Shown in pieces: positions 1-8,258 of a DNA stretch of 41,249 nt; positions within the stretch are counted from its first letter, which is position 1, and every line of letters begins with the position of its first letter. A program made the translations under genes and the position numbers. The notes beneath the pieces were generated by a model. The model was not told where the DNA came from and searched no databases. It saw only the letters and a list, made by a program, of their open reading frames with translations. The stretch spans positions 1 through 41,249 of the forward strand of contig JADLBT010000297.1 of assembly GCA_020847555.1 (NCBI GenBank), written 5' to 3'. The DNA comes from Gemmataceae bacterium (lineage in GTDB: Bacteria; Planctomycetota; Planctomycetia; Gemmatales; Gemmataceae).

Positions 1-441
1 CACAACCAGCACTGGGCGATCCTGCAGTTGCTGGCGGTCGGGGCGGTGGCGGCGTGGTCGATGGCGGTGCGGCTCGGCCCGCCGGTCCCGCTACCGCCGG
101 CAAGTGCGGCCGACGCGGTGGACTACGCCTCGGCGGTGGCGCGCATCTACGAGCGGGCGGGCGTGCGGCACCTGCTGGCGGATCTGGTCGTGCGCGACTT
201 CCTGGAGGCGCTGGCGCGGCTGCTGCACCTGAAGCGTGCGGCGCCGCCCGGGGAGATCCTGGCGGCATGGCGGGTCCGCTATCCGGGGACCGAGTCCTGC
301 GAGCGGCTGCGGTGGTTGCTGCACGGCACCGCCGAGTTGCGGGAGGCCGCCGCACGGAAGGAGCACATTCCGGAGCGCCGGCTGCTGATGTGGGCGCGAG
401 CGTTCGATCAGTTCGTTGAGGAACACCGGAAGATTGTGTAA
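1..441 (+). CDS. DUF4350-type membrane protein, C-terminal part (5' end outside window)
   Basis: The frame is open from base 1 and stops with TAA at 439-441, leaving 146 residues of a longer protein. The first visible residues form one membrane helix (AILQLLAVGAVAAWSMAV), followed by a Pro-rich turn (GPPVPLPP) and an Arg/Leu-rich helical tail. This is how DUF4350 proteins end, and such proteins commonly sit directly before MoxR ATPases. The next gene here is MoxR, 56 nt downstream, with DUF58 and SpoIIM-like genes behind it, which supports the family call. The molecular role of these proteins is not established; membrane or envelope remodelling with MoxR is inferred. The N-terminal GATase-like part that would settle the family is not in the window. 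Confidence 0.6.
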   Translation, partial: HNQHWAILQLLAVGAVAAWSMAVRLGPPVPLPPASAADAVDYASAVARIYERAGVRHLLADLVVRDFLEALARLLHLKRAAPPGEILAAWRVRYPGTESCERLRWLLHGTAELREAAARKEHIPERRLLMWARAFDQFVEEHRKIV

Positions 442-453
442 TGGTCTTCCTCC

Positions 454-481
454 CCTCTCCCCTGGTAGGAGAGGGGAGAGG
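454..481. repeat. C/G-rich hairpin (CCTCTCCCCT / AGGGGAGAGG)
   Basis: Perfect 10-bp inverted repeat at 454-463 and 472-481 with an 8-nt loop, between the DUF4350-type gene and moxR. It lacks a T-run, so it is not a classical intrinsic terminator. Similar C-run/G-run hairpins lie at 14240, 24307, 26552 and 31429, always between genes. Confidence 0.7.
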
Positions 482-496
482 AACGCGAGGTGCGGC

Positions 497-1480
497 GTGA
501 GAGGTGAGGGGACGCGGTCGGTTCAGGAACTGGTCGATTACCTGCGCGGCCGGGCGGAGCGCGTCGTCGTCGGTCAGGGGGAGAACCTGCAAAACCTGCT
601 GCTCGCCCTGCTCTGCGGCGGACACATCCTGCTGGAGGGCGTGCCGGGGACCGCCAAGACGCTCATGGCGCGGACGCTGGCGCGGCTGCTGAAGATCGAC
701 TGCAAGCGCGTCCAGTTCACGCCCGACCTGATGCCGTCCGACATCCTTGGCACGAACGTCTTCAACCAGCAGGCGAGCCGGTTTGAATTTCGCTCCGGCC
801 CGGTCTTCACCGACCTGCTCATCGCCGACGAGATCAACCGCGCGCCGCCGAAGACGCAGTCGGCGCTGCTGGAGGTAATGGAAGAGAAGACCGTCTCCAT
901 CGACGGTATTAGCCATCGCCTTTCGGAGCTGTTCACGGTCGTCGCGACACAAAACCCGATCGAGTACGAGGGCACCTACCGCCTGCCCGAGGCGCAGCTC
1001 GACCGCTTCCTGCTCAAGCTGGAGGTGACGCACCCGCCGGCCGACGAGGAGGACCGCATTCTGGCGCTGTACCAGGGTCGCGCCGGACTCGGCCACCCGC
1101 TCGACGCCCTCGACCGCCCGGGCCACGATGGCGCCGAGGGCGTGAGCCGCGAGGACGTCCTGCGGGCGCGGCAGGAGATGGCGGCGGTGACGGCCAAGCC
1201 GGAGGTGTGCTCCTATGTCGGCAAGATCGCGCGTATGACGCGGCAGATGGACAAGGTACTGATGGGCGCCAGCTCGCGCGCGGCGGTCCATCTGCTGCAG
1301 GCGTCGAAGGCGCGGGCGCTGATGAGCGGCCGCACGTTCGTCATCCCCGACGACGTCAAGCGCCTCTGCCGCCCGGTGCTGCGGCACCGCATCACGCTGC
1401 AACCGGACGCTTACATCGAGGGATTCACGAGCGACGACATCCTGACGGCGGCGCTGGAGCGCATCGAGGTGCCGCGCTAG
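497..1480 (+). CDS. MoxR family AAA+ ATPase (first copy)
   Basis: A 327-residue MoxR-type AAA+ chaperone ATPase, a normal length for the family. Walker A GVPGTAKT is at residues 48-55, the Walker B segment LLIADE at about 107-112 is followed by INR, and a TQNPIE sensor-type motif lies near 151. The C-terminal half is the usual helical lid. I start at GTG 497, preceded by GAGG six bases upstream. An in-frame ATG at 416 would overlap the previous gene and translate the hairpin at 454-481 into low-complexity sequence. MoxR ATPases act with DUF58 and vWA proteins to mature or assemble target proteins, often at the membrane. Here DUF58 and SpoIIM-like genes follow. A second MoxR gene lies at 30372; the two share the core motifs but differ at the N terminus and in partners. 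The specific client is unknown. Confidence 0.93.
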   Translation: MRGEGTRSVQELVDYLRGRAERVVVGQGENLQNLLLALLCGGHILLEGVPGTAKTLMARTLARLLKIDCKRVQFTPDLMPSDILGTNVFNQQASRFEFRSGPVFTDLLIADEINRAPPKTQSALLEVMEEKTVSIDGISHRLSELFTVVATQNPIEYEGTYRLPEAQLDRFLLKLEVTHPPADEEDRILALYQGRAGLGHPLDALDRPGHDGAEGVSREDVLRARQEMAAVTAKPEVCSYVGKIARMTRQMDKVLMGASSRAAVHLLQASKARALMSGRTFVIPDDVKRLCRPVLRHRITLQPDAYIEGFTSDDILTAALERIEVPR

Positions 1481-1489
1481 AGCTTCTGG

Positions 1490-1560
1490 AAAGCCCACGG
1501 GTGGCGTCCCGCGGGTCAAGTCCCATGGGTGCCTCCCACGGGACGTCACCCGTGGGCTTT
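1490..1560. repeat. Inverted repeat family A, copy 1 (AAAGCCCACGGG ends)
   Basis: Two arms of about 26 bp (left AAAGCCCACGGGTGGCGTCC, right ending in CCCGTGGGCTTT) pair with about two mismatches around a central spacer. It sits between moxR and the DUF58 gene. Related copies lie at 14163, 15864, 18488 and 32396, with a half copy at 23667. Confidence 0.85.
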
Positions 1561-1600
1561 CCCGCGATTCCAGAGAAAACCTGGAGTAGAGCTGACTGCC

Positions 1601-2944
1601 ATGCTCCCCACCCGCCTGACCGTCTGGCTGTTCGTCCTCGGCCTGGCCCCGGTACTCGTGGGTATCGGCGTCGCTATCCTCTTCGATCCTGGTCCCACCT
1701 TTACGACGGTCCTCTATCTTCTCGTCCTCGGCTACGACCTCGCCCTGCTGCTCCTGCTCCTGCTCGACAGCTGGCTCGCGCGCCGTGGCTGGAAGGTGCG
1801 CGCCAGCCGCGAAATGCCGGCGCGGCTGTCGGTCGGCGTCGCTAACGAGATCGTCCTGCTCCTGGAAAATCGCGGCGGACGCTCGCTGCGGCTGGTGGTG
1901 CGCGACGAGCCGCCCGTCGGCTTCAGGGCCGACCCGCCGCAGCTCGACACGACCCTGCAGCCGCACGCCTGGGTGCGCCTCGCCTATCGGTTGCTGCCGA
2001 CCGAGCGCGGCGACTTCGACTTCGGCGACATCTACCTGCGCGGCCGCGGACCGCTCGGGCTGGCGTGGATCGATCGCGGCATCGCCGCCCGCGCGACGGC
2101 CCAGGTCTATCCGAACCTGCAGGAGCTGCGTCGCTACGAGGCGATGGTGCGCACCACGCTCGTGCGCACCGGCGGCTATCACGTCCGCCGCCTTCCCGGC
2201 GCCGGCCGCGAGTTCAGCCACTACCGCGATTACACCATCGACGACGACTTTCGCCACATCGGCTGGAAGGCGACCGCCCGCCGCGGCAAGCTGATCACGT
2301 CCGTCTTCGAGAGCGAGCAGAGCCAGGACATCATCTTCTGTCTCGACATCGGCCGCATGATGGCCGCCCGCGTCGGCAATCTGACGAAACTCGACCACGC
2401 CATCAACGCGGTGCTGATGCTCACCCACGTCAGCCAGCGTTTCCACGACAACCTCGGGCTGCTCGTCTTCTCGCACACCGTCCACACATGGCTGCCGCCG
2501 AGCAAGGGCCGCGGGCAGTACGCACGCTTCCTGAAGACGCTCTACAGCGTGCGGCCAGAGTTCAGCTACGTCAACTACCGCGAGGCGTTTCAGTACGTGA
2601 CGGCCCGGCACCCGAAGCGAGCGCTGACGATGGTGTTCACCGACCTGCTCGACACGGTCGTCTCGGCGGAGTACCAGGAGGCGGTGCAGTTGCTGCGGCG
2701 CTTCCACCTGCCGCTGACGCTGGCGGTCGCGGACGTGCCGCTGCAGGAACTCGCGGGCCGCACACCCGCGACGGTGGAGGATCTGTATGACGTCACGGTC
2801 GCCCGCGACTTGCTACACGGGCGGGCCGAACTGCTCAGGGGGCTGGAGCGGCAGGGGGTGATGGTGGTGGACACCGTCCCCGAGCGGCTGACCATCGACG
2901 CGGTTAACCGCTACCTGGCGCTCAAGACGGGGGTACGCATCTAA
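1601..2944 (+). CDS. DUF58 domain membrane protein (first copy)
   Basis: A 447-residue protein with two N-terminal membrane helices (about residues 8-30 and 38-62), a beta-rich region, and the DUF58 signature YRDYTIDDDFRHIGWKATAR at about 208-227. A vWA-like fold follows to the C terminus. At the first metal-binding position the sequence is DIGRM (D249), not DxSxS, so the metal site is probably degenerate; the second DUF58 protein, at 31499, keeps DASRS. I start at ATG 1601. An upstream in-frame ATG at 1529 lies inside the inverted repeat and would add repeat-encoded residues. DUF58 proteins are standard partners of MoxR ATPases, and moxR lies immediately upstream. The protein is probably membrane-anchored. 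Its exact activity is unknown. Confidence 0.9.
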   Translation: MLPTRLTVWLFVLGLAPVLVGIGVAILFDPGPTFTTVLYLLVLGYDLALLLLLLLDSWLARRGWKVRASREMPARLSVGVANEIVLLLENRGGRSLRLVVRDEPPVGFRADPPQLDTTLQPHAWVRLAYRLLPTERGDFDFGDIYLRGRGPLGLAWIDRGIAARATAQVYPNLQELRRYEAMVRTTLVRTGGYHVRRLPGAGREFSHYRDYTIDDDFRHIGWKATARRGKLITSVFESEQSQDIIFCLDIGRMMAARVGNLTKLDHAINAVLMLTHVSQRFHDNLGLLVFSHTVHTWLPPSKGRGQYARFLKTLYSVRPEFSYVNYREAFQYVTARHPKRALTMVFTDLLDTVVSAEYQEAVQLLRRFHLPLTLAVADVPLQELAGRTPATVEDLYDVTVARDLLHGRAELLRGLERQGVMVVDTVPERLTIDAVNRYLALKTGVRI

Positions 2945-2995
2945 CCCAGCCGTTGGCGGCCTGGCGACCGCGAAGCCGCCAGCGGCAGAAGAACC

Positions 2996-3970
2996 ATGAA
3001 CCTCGCGACGTTCATCGAGCAGCGCCGCCCCGCGTGGCGGCGGCTGGAAGACCTGCTGGAACACGTTGAGGGCAGCGGGCTCGCCTCCCTCGACGACCGC
3101 CAGGCGGTCGAGTTCGCGCGCCTCTACCGCCGCACCGCCTCCGACCTCAACCAGGCCCAGACGTTCGTCAGCGGCGACGCCACCGTCAGCTACCTCAACG
3201 ACCTCGTCGCGCGCTGCTACCTCGTCATCCACGCGAAAAGCAAGATCGACGTGCGCGCCCTCGCCCGCTCGCTGTTTCTGCATTATCCCATCGTGTTTCG
3301 CCGGTATCTCGGCTACGTCCTGCTGGCGGCCGCGGTTACCACTGTCGGCGCGGCATTCGGGTTCCTCGCATCCTACCACGACCCGCTGGCGGCGCGTGGC
3401 TACCTGCTGCCGACCGATTTCCCGATGATCCAGCCGGGCCAGGAGGGGCCGGCGATGACCACCGGCCAGCTCGCGGGCTTCTCGGGGTTGCTGTTCCGGC
3501 ACAACGTCAGCGTCACCCTCGTGGCGTTCGCGCTGGGGTTGACGCTCGGAGTCGGGACGTTCTGGCTGATGTTCGAGAACGGGGTGATTCTCGGAGCGCT
3601 GGCGGCGGTGTTCGCCGAGGCCGGGCAACTCGGGGCGTTCTGCACCGGCGTCCTGCCGCACGGAGTCCTGGAGATCCCCGCCATCCTTCTTGGCGGCGGG
3701 GCTGGCTTGCTGCTGGCGCGCGGGCTGATCCAGGCGCGGCCGTGGACCCGGCTGGAGGAACTGGCACGCACCGGCCAGGAGGCGTTGTGGCTCGCCTGCG
3801 GCTGTTTCCCGCTCCTGGCGGTGGCGGCGGTACTCGAAGCGGGTGTGGCGCGCGCGCCGGACGCCTTCCTCGACAGCGGCTTCAAGCTGGTTGTTGCCGG
3901 GTTCTTCGCGCTGTGCTTTGCCTCCTACGTCTTCCTGGTGGGTTGGCGGCGGGCGCCCTCGGGTGGGTGA
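2996..3970 (+). CDS. SpoIIM-like (stage II sporulation protein M family) membrane protein
   Basis: A 324-residue polytopic protein. A helical, charged N-terminal region (about 1-95) precedes several membrane segments, including YVLLAAAVTTVGAAFGFLAS near 105-125 and a long run around 170-245 with the motif HGVLEIPAILLGGGAGL that is typical of the SpoIIM/DUF95 family. The family name comes from Bacillus sporulation. Planctomycetes do not make endospores, and here the protein travels with MoxR and DUF58 as it does in many non-spore-formers. A role in membrane or envelope remodelling is inferred. The gene begins 51 nt after the DUF58 stop and is the last gene of the cluster; a long inverted repeat starts 22 nt after its stop. 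Confidence 0.88.
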   Translation: MNLATFIEQRRPAWRRLEDLLEHVEGSGLASLDDRQAVEFARLYRRTASDLNQAQTFVSGDATVSYLNDLVARCYLVIHAKSKIDVRALARSLFLHYPIVFRRYLGYVLLAAAVTTVGAAFGFLASYHDPLAARGYLLPTDFPMIQPGQEGPAMTTGQLAGFSGLLFRHNVSVTLVAFALGLTLGVGTFWLMFENGVILGALAAVFAEAGQLGAFCTGVLPHGVLEIPAILLGGGAGLLLARGLIQARPWTRLEELARTGQEALWLACGCFPLLAVAAVLEAGVARAPDAFLDSGFKLVVAGFFALCFASYVFLVGWRRAPSGG

Positions 3971-3991
3971 AAGTGAATAATAAGGACTACC

Positions 3992-4086
3992 GGACCAAAC
4001 CCCATGACGCCGACGAGTCGGAAGCGTCCGTGACGGCTTTGGCAAAGCTGCCGGCGCTGACGCTTCCGGCTCGTCGCGTTTGGTCC
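3992..4086. repeat. Inverted repeat family B, copy 1
   Basis: Outer arms GGACCAAAC / GTTTGGTCC are perfect. Inner arms at 4011-4028 and 4059-4076 (CGACGAGTCGGAAGCGTC and its partner) pair 17 of 18. The element starts just after SpoIIM. Its relative at 9009-9108 has the same two-tier design, and both are preceded by the shared flank TAAnGACTACCrGAC. Read on the minus strand, both give the peptide TSRKRQRR, which can create false ORFs. Confidence 0.85.
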
Positions 4087-4160
4087 GCCAGACGGTCTCG
4101 TTGCGGGTTTTTTGCACAACCACCCGGAACCTTCTTCCGATACCGCTGTTGAATAAGGTG

Positions 4161-4189
4161 TTGACGGAACGGGGAAGCAAACCTAAACT
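4161..4189 (+). promoter_or_regulatory. Sigma70-like promoter candidate for the DUF5658 gene
   Basis: TTGACG (4161-4166), a 17-nt spacer, then TAAACT (4184-4189), in an unusually AT-rich pocket of this GC-rich window. Initiation would fall near 4196, giving a leader of about 275 nt before ATG 4473. Confidence 0.5.
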
Positions 4190-4197
4190 GGAAGTGT

Positions 4198-4265
4198 GGC
4201 GGTTGTGACCGCCATACCGCGTAGCAGAGAAGAGCACCCACCCAATTGTTGATCCCCACGGGATC
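4198..4265 (+). promoter_or_regulatory. Leader hairpins before the DUF5658 gene
   Basis: Two perfect hairpins: GGCGGT-TGTG-ACCGCC (4198-4213), at the expected 5' end of the transcript, and GATCCC-CAC-GGGATC (4251-4265). They could stabilise or regulate the long leader; no known RNA class was recognised. Confidence 0.4.
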
Positions 4266-4472
4266 ACCTACCTTGCCGGATGGCCGCCAACGATTAGCCT
4301 GTCCACCCACGTCGGGTGTGACGAACCGGGTTCCACTCGTTGAAGTCATCCTTCAAACTTCTTCCACACCTTCGGGATGCGGAAGATCTACGCGCCCCTG
4401 ACCCCACCCGCACGTACCGCGACGACCGCCCGTCCGGTTGACGCCGGCCACCTTTTACACAGGAGACCCCCA

Positions 4473-5279
4473 ATGGCCTTCCGTGGCAGTCCTTCCTGTG
4501 ATCTCCCCGCCAGGCCCAGTTTGTCCGTCCGGGGTATTTACCTGCTCATGGGCATCTTCGCCGGACTCAGCGCACTGGATATGCTGCTGACGTGGTGGCT
4601 GCTGGAGACGCCGGGCGACTGCTTCTACGAGGCCAATCCGCTGGCGGGCTGGGTTCTGAAGGGATACGGGTGGGCCGGCATGGGGCTGTTCAAGCTGGCC
4701 TGTGCCGGGTCGGTGCTGGGCGCGATCGTCTTCCTGCGACGGCACCGTCCGACCGCCGCCCGCCGGGTGCTGGCCCTCGGTTGTCCCGTGCTGGGGTTGG
4801 TGGTCGGCTACAGCGTCTTCCTGCTGCTCGCTAACCGGGCGGATTGTCGCGACCTGCACAAGGCCCACGATCGGACGGCCGACTTGACGGTGCAGTTCCA
4901 CGAGCGGGAGAACTACAAGAACCGGCTCTACCAGATGGCCAGGGCGATCGCCGTCCGCGAGATCAGCCTCGCCCAGGCCACGCGGGAGTTGCAGCACTAC
5001 CTGACCACGATCCGGTACGACGCCCTGTACCCGCTGCGCGTCATGTTCGACGACATCCCGGACGAGGCGTGCCTGGCTGCTGCCCTCATCCGGGAGGTGG
5101 GGTTTGTCGTCGCGGACCACCCGCACCTCGCGCGGAAGTCGCTGCTACCGCCCCTTCGGGCGGATTTCGGGTCCATCTACGGCCAGCCGCTGCCGGCCAG
5201 CGCGGTCGAGACGTACAACCCCGCGTTCCACGTTCCCGGGTACGTCGGACCCGCCCCCACCCGCGCCCGGTCTCTGTGA
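4473..5279 (+). CDS. DUF5658-like membrane protein
   Basis: A 268-residue protein. The N-terminal half has three or four membrane helices, with the sequence SALDMLLTWWLL followed by EANPLAGWVL. This D...T...EANP arrangement is typical of the small DUF5658 membrane domain. The C-terminal half (from about residue 130) is soluble and charged and was not recognised; it ends in a Pro-rich tail. The start at ATG 4473 is set by AGGAG nine bases upstream (4461-4465). An in-frame start at 4377 would add unrelated leader residues. It has its own promoter candidate and a strong terminator at 5334, so it is probably a single-gene unit. Its function is unknown. Confidence 0.75.
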   Translation: MAFRGSPSCDLPARPSLSVRGIYLLMGIFAGLSALDMLLTWWLLETPGDCFYEANPLAGWVLKGYGWAGMGLFKLACAGSVLGAIVFLRRHRPTAARRVLALGCPVLGLVVGYSVFLLLANRADCRDLHKAHDRTADLTVQFHERENYKNRLYQMARAIAVREISLAQATRELQHYLTTIRYDALYPLRVMFDDIPDEACLAAALIREVGFVVADHPHLARKSLLPPLRADFGSIYGQPLPASAVETYNPAFHVPGYVGPAPTRARSL

Positions 5280-5333
5280 AGCCCCTGGCACACCCTCTTC
5301 CTTGACCCTGCTCCAGGCCGCCCGCGCTTGCAG

Positions 5334-5368
5334 GCCGGCGCCGGACGTCTCCGGCACCGGCTTTTTTT
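5334..5368 (+). terminator. Intrinsic terminator after the DUF5658 gene
   Basis: A 12-bp stem (5334-5345 with 5350-5361, one G-T wobble), a 4-nt loop and seven Ts (5362-5368). This is the only textbook Rho-independent terminator seen in the window. The remaining bases up to 5566 hold no gene. Confidence 0.85.
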
Positions 5369-5566
5369 CATTCCTTTTCGCCGCCCGATCTCCTATCTTC
5401 AACCTCGACCGCTCGCAGCGCAGAGCCCCGGCAGGCGCTCTCGGGGCGCACCCGACCCGGGGCCATCGCCCGTGCCCGCCGGCCCGGCTCGGTGTCCGCC
5501 CCTGCCGGACACGCTCGGCAAGCACGAGCTGGCTCGGTCGCCGCCCCTGCCTGGAGACCCCCGCCA

Positions 5567-7084
5567 ATGCATTTCGACCATTCCTCCGATGCTCCCCCCC
5601 CGTCCGCCGGCTCCGGACCCTGGTACAAGGAGTTAACCCGTTACCACTGGTTCGTGCTGACCGTGGCCGCCCTCGGCTGGCTGTTTGACTGCCTCGACCA
5701 GCAGCTATTCGTCCTGGCCAGGCCCGCCGCCATGAAGGAGCTGGTCGCCCCGCGGGAAACCGCGGCCGCCACCGATCTGGCGCGGCGCCAGGCCGGCGAT
5801 CTGGTCACCACCATCTTCATCGCCGGGTGGGCGTGCGGCGGGCTGCTCTTCGGCATGCTCGGGGATCGCATCGGCCGCGCCCGGACGATGGTCATCACCA
5901 TCCTCACGTACTCTCTCTTCACCGGCCTGAATGCGTTCTCCCAGGGGGTCTGGGACTTCGCCCTGTATCGATTTCTGACCGGCCTCGGGGTCGGCGGGGA
6001 GTTCGCGGTCGGCGTCGCCCTGGTCGCCGAGGTCATGCCAGCCCGGGCGCGGCCGTACACCCTGGGCCTGTTGCAGGCGCTGTCCGCGATCGGCAACATC
6101 AGCGCGGCGTTCATCAATCTCGGTCTGGGTCTGGCCGAGGAGCAGGGGCTGGTGTCGAGTCCGTGGCGCATCATGTTCATGATCGGAGCCGTGCCCGCTC
6201 TGCTGGCCCTGGTGGTCCGCGCCAAGCTCAAGGAGCCGGAGCAGTGGCAGCGGGCGTCGCACGATGACGCGGTGAAGAAGCAACTCGGCTCATACAAGGA
6301 GCTGTTCGGGGATCCGCTCTGGCGTCGGCACGCGCTGCTGGGCCTGGCGCTGGGCTGCTCCGGCATTATCGGTCTGTGGTCGGTCGGGTTTTTCACCCCG
6401 GACCTGATCCGCTACGTCCAGCGCAAGGGCGTGTCGGTACAGGTGTACGAGGAGCGCATCGGCGAGACGCGCAAGGCCGGCAACGAGGCCGAGGCGAAGC
6501 AGTGGGCGGCCATCCGGGAACACACGCAGAAGAGCGAGGAACTCCCCAGCGACCTCCGCGTACTCCAGGGGACCGCCGAGGGAACCATCAACGGCCGGCT
6601 GTCGCGCTGGTCGAGCTACACGTCGCTGATGATCAACGTCGGAGCGGCGTTCGGAATGTTCGGGTTCGGGGCGCTGGCGCAACGGATCGGCCGCAAGCCG
6701 ACGTTCGTCATCGGCCTGCTGGCGGCGTTCGTCAGTACGGTGGCCGTCTTCTGGTTCCTGAGCGAGCTGTGGCAGGTCTTCGTCATGGTCCCGATCATGG
6801 GGTTCTGCCAGCTATCGCTCTTCGCCGGATACGCGATCTACTTCCCCGAGCTGTTCCCCACCCGGCTGCGCTCGACCGGCACGAGCTTCTGCTACAATGT
6901 CGGGCGATTCGTCGCCGCTCTCGGTCCGCTGGCGAAGGCGTGGCTGGAGGAAGTCTTCCACGACCCAGTCCACCCGATCGCGTCCATCCGTTATGCAGGG
7001 GTGACGATGTGTCTGGTGTTCCTGATAGGGCTGCTGGTGTTGCCGTTCCTCCCCGAGACGAAGGGCAAGCCGCTACCGGAGTAG
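5567..7084 (+). CDS. MFS transporter (sugar/organic acid porter type)
   Basis: A 505-residue, 12-helix major facilitator protein of the inner membrane. The loop 2-3 signature GDRIGRARTM is clear, as is RFLTGLGVGGEFAVGVALVAE, and the C-terminal half carries ELFPTRLRSTGTS, as in the sugar porter and aromatic acid branches. Between helix 7 (ends near residue 283) and helix 8 (starts near 345) lies a charged loop of about 60 residues, long for the family. I start at ATG 5567, with GGAG eleven bases upstream; the in-frame ATG at 5492 would add an Ala/Arg tail with no counterpart in the family. The sugar isomerase-like gene begins 43 nt after the stop, suggesting that the transporter imports a sugar or sugar acid handled by that protein. 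The substrate cannot be read from sequence. Confidence 0.9.
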   Translation: MHFDHSSDAPPPSAGSGPWYKELTRYHWFVLTVAALGWLFDCLDQQLFVLARPAAMKELVAPRETAAATDLARRQAGDLVTTIFIAGWACGGLLFGMLGDRIGRARTMVITILTYSLFTGLNAFSQGVWDFALYRFLTGLGVGGEFAVGVALVAEVMPARARPYTLGLLQALSAIGNISAAFINLGLGLAEEQGLVSSPWRIMFMIGAVPALLALVVRAKLKEPEQWQRASHDDAVKKQLGSYKELFGDPLWRRHALLGLALGCSGIIGLWSVGFFTPDLIRYVQRKGVSVQVYEERIGETRKAGNEAEAKQWAAIREHTQKSEELPSDLRVLQGTAEGTINGRLSRWSSYTSLMINVGAAFGMFGFGALAQRIGRKPTFVIGLLAAFVSTVAVFWFLSELWQVFVMVPIMGFCQLSLFAGYAIYFPELFPTRLRSTGTSFCYNVGRFVAALGPLAKAWLEEVFHDPVHPIASIRYAGVTMCLVFLIGLLVLPFLPETKGKPLPE

Positions 7085-7127
7085 GGTTCGCGTGGCCCTC
7101 TCCCTCACCCGCAAAGGAGCCTGTCCC

Positions 7128-8105
7128 ATGTCCCACGATCGTGATGTCAGATCGGACGGGTGTGACCGCCGTTCTTTCCTCGCCGCGGGCGTCGCGGGCC
7201 TGTCCGGGCTGGCGCTCGCCGCGCCCGCGGCGGCGCAGGTCCAACCGCAACCGCAGCCGGCCGGCAAGCCGACGCAGTTCCAGGTGGCATGCATGACGCT
7301 ACCGTATTCGCAGTTCCCCCTGCGGCGCGCCCTGGAGGGGATCCGCGGGGCCGGTTATCGCTACGTCGCCTGGGGGACGAGCCACCGCGAGGACGGCGGT
7401 AAGCCGGTCCCGGTCCTGCCGGCCGACGCCCCGCCGGCCCGGGCGAAGGAACTCGCCGCGCGCTGCCGCGACATGGGATTGGAGCCGGTGATGATGTTCT
7501 CCGGCTCCTCGCCGGACGCGAAGAACGGCGTCGAGGTGCTGACGCGCCGCGTCGAGCAGGCGGCGGCGGCGCGCATCCCGCAGGTGCTGACGTTCGGCGG
7601 GACGCGCGGCGGCGAGTACAAGGTGTGGGTCGAGCGCTGCCGCAAGCTCGGGCCGATCGCGCGGAAGAACGGCGTGCTGATCGTGATCAAGCAGCACGGT
7701 GGGCCGACCGGGACCGGGGCCGCCTGCGCCCGTATCACGCGCGAAGTGAACGACGACGGTATCCGCGTCAATTTCGACTCGGGCAACGTGATGGACTACA
7801 ACCGCGTCAGCCCGGCCGAGGTGATCAAGGATCTGCTCGCGTGCGCCGACCAGGTGCGCAGCTTTTGCATCAAGGACCACCGCGACTTCCCACCGCCGCA
7901 CGGAGACTGCGGCCCGGGTCTGGGCGAGATCGACCACTACCGGCTCCTCCATCCGGTCGCGTTCACCGGCCGGGCGATGCCGTTGTGCTGCGAGAACATC
8001 TTCGCCCCGCGCGTGCCGCGGCCGACGAAACCGGAGGGCGTTGACGCCCTCGCGCGCCGGGCGCGCGAGTTCCTGGAACTGGTGATCCAGGGGGTGCAGC
8101 GCTGA
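7128..8105 (+). CDS. Tat-exported sugar phosphate isomerase/epimerase-like protein (TIM barrel)
   Basis: A 325-residue protein. A twin-arginine signal (DRRSFLAAGVAGLSGLALA) occupies the first 35 residues and ends in AAPAAAQ. The mature part is an AP-endonuclease-2-type TIM barrel of the sugar isomerase/epimerase group. Visible landmarks are NFDSGNVMDY near residues 214-222, SFCIKDHRDF near 247 and GLGEIDH, all consistent with acidic and histidine metal ligands at the ends of barrel strands. Such Tat-exported enzymes are numerous in planctomycetes. The start at ATG 7128 is fixed by AAGGAG eight bases upstream. It probably shares a transcript with the MFS gene. The substrate is unknown. Confidence 0.85.
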   Translation: MSHDRDVRSDGCDRRSFLAAGVAGLSGLALAAPAAAQVQPQPQPAGKPTQFQVACMTLPYSQFPLRRALEGIRGAGYRYVAWGTSHREDGGKPVPVLPADAPPARAKELAARCRDMGLEPVMMFSGSSPDAKNGVEVLTRRVEQAAAARIPQVLTFGGTRGGEYKVWVERCRKLGPIARKNGVLIVIKQHGGPTGTGAACARITREVNDDGIRVNFDSGNVMDYNRVSPAEVIKDLLACADQVRSFCIKDHRDFPPPHGDCGPGLGEIDHYRLLHPVAFTGRAMPLCCENIFAPRVPRPTKPEGVDALARRAREFLELVIQGVQR

Positions 8106-8258
8106 CGGCCGTTTGCGGCTAATACAGGGGCAAGGAGGCGGGTGGGCTTTGCAGAGTCTCCTTGCCCACCTGTCCCTTGCCTCTGCACCAGGCATCGCGG
8201 CGGCGCCATTTCGGCGTGCGCCGGGTGAGGTTTCCCGTATCTACCAAGGGGGTAAATC

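Larger units (their letters stand above)
3971..4472 (+). other. 502-nt intergenic region: inverted repeat, promoter and folded leader
   Basis: No convincing gene. It holds the long inverted repeat at 3992-4086, a TTTTTT run at 4108-4113, a strong promoter candidate at 4161-4189, and then about 275 nt of apparent leader with two perfect short hairpins (4198-4213 and 4251-4265) before the DUF5658 gene. The leader did not match any riboswitch I recognise. Confidence 0.6.

Noticed and set aside
8133..8182. Imperfect palindrome between the isomerase and peroxiredoxin genes
   Set aside because: The arms (GGCAAGGAGGCGGGTGGGC and its partner) pair only with gaps. It was considered as a further repeat copy but does not match families A to C.
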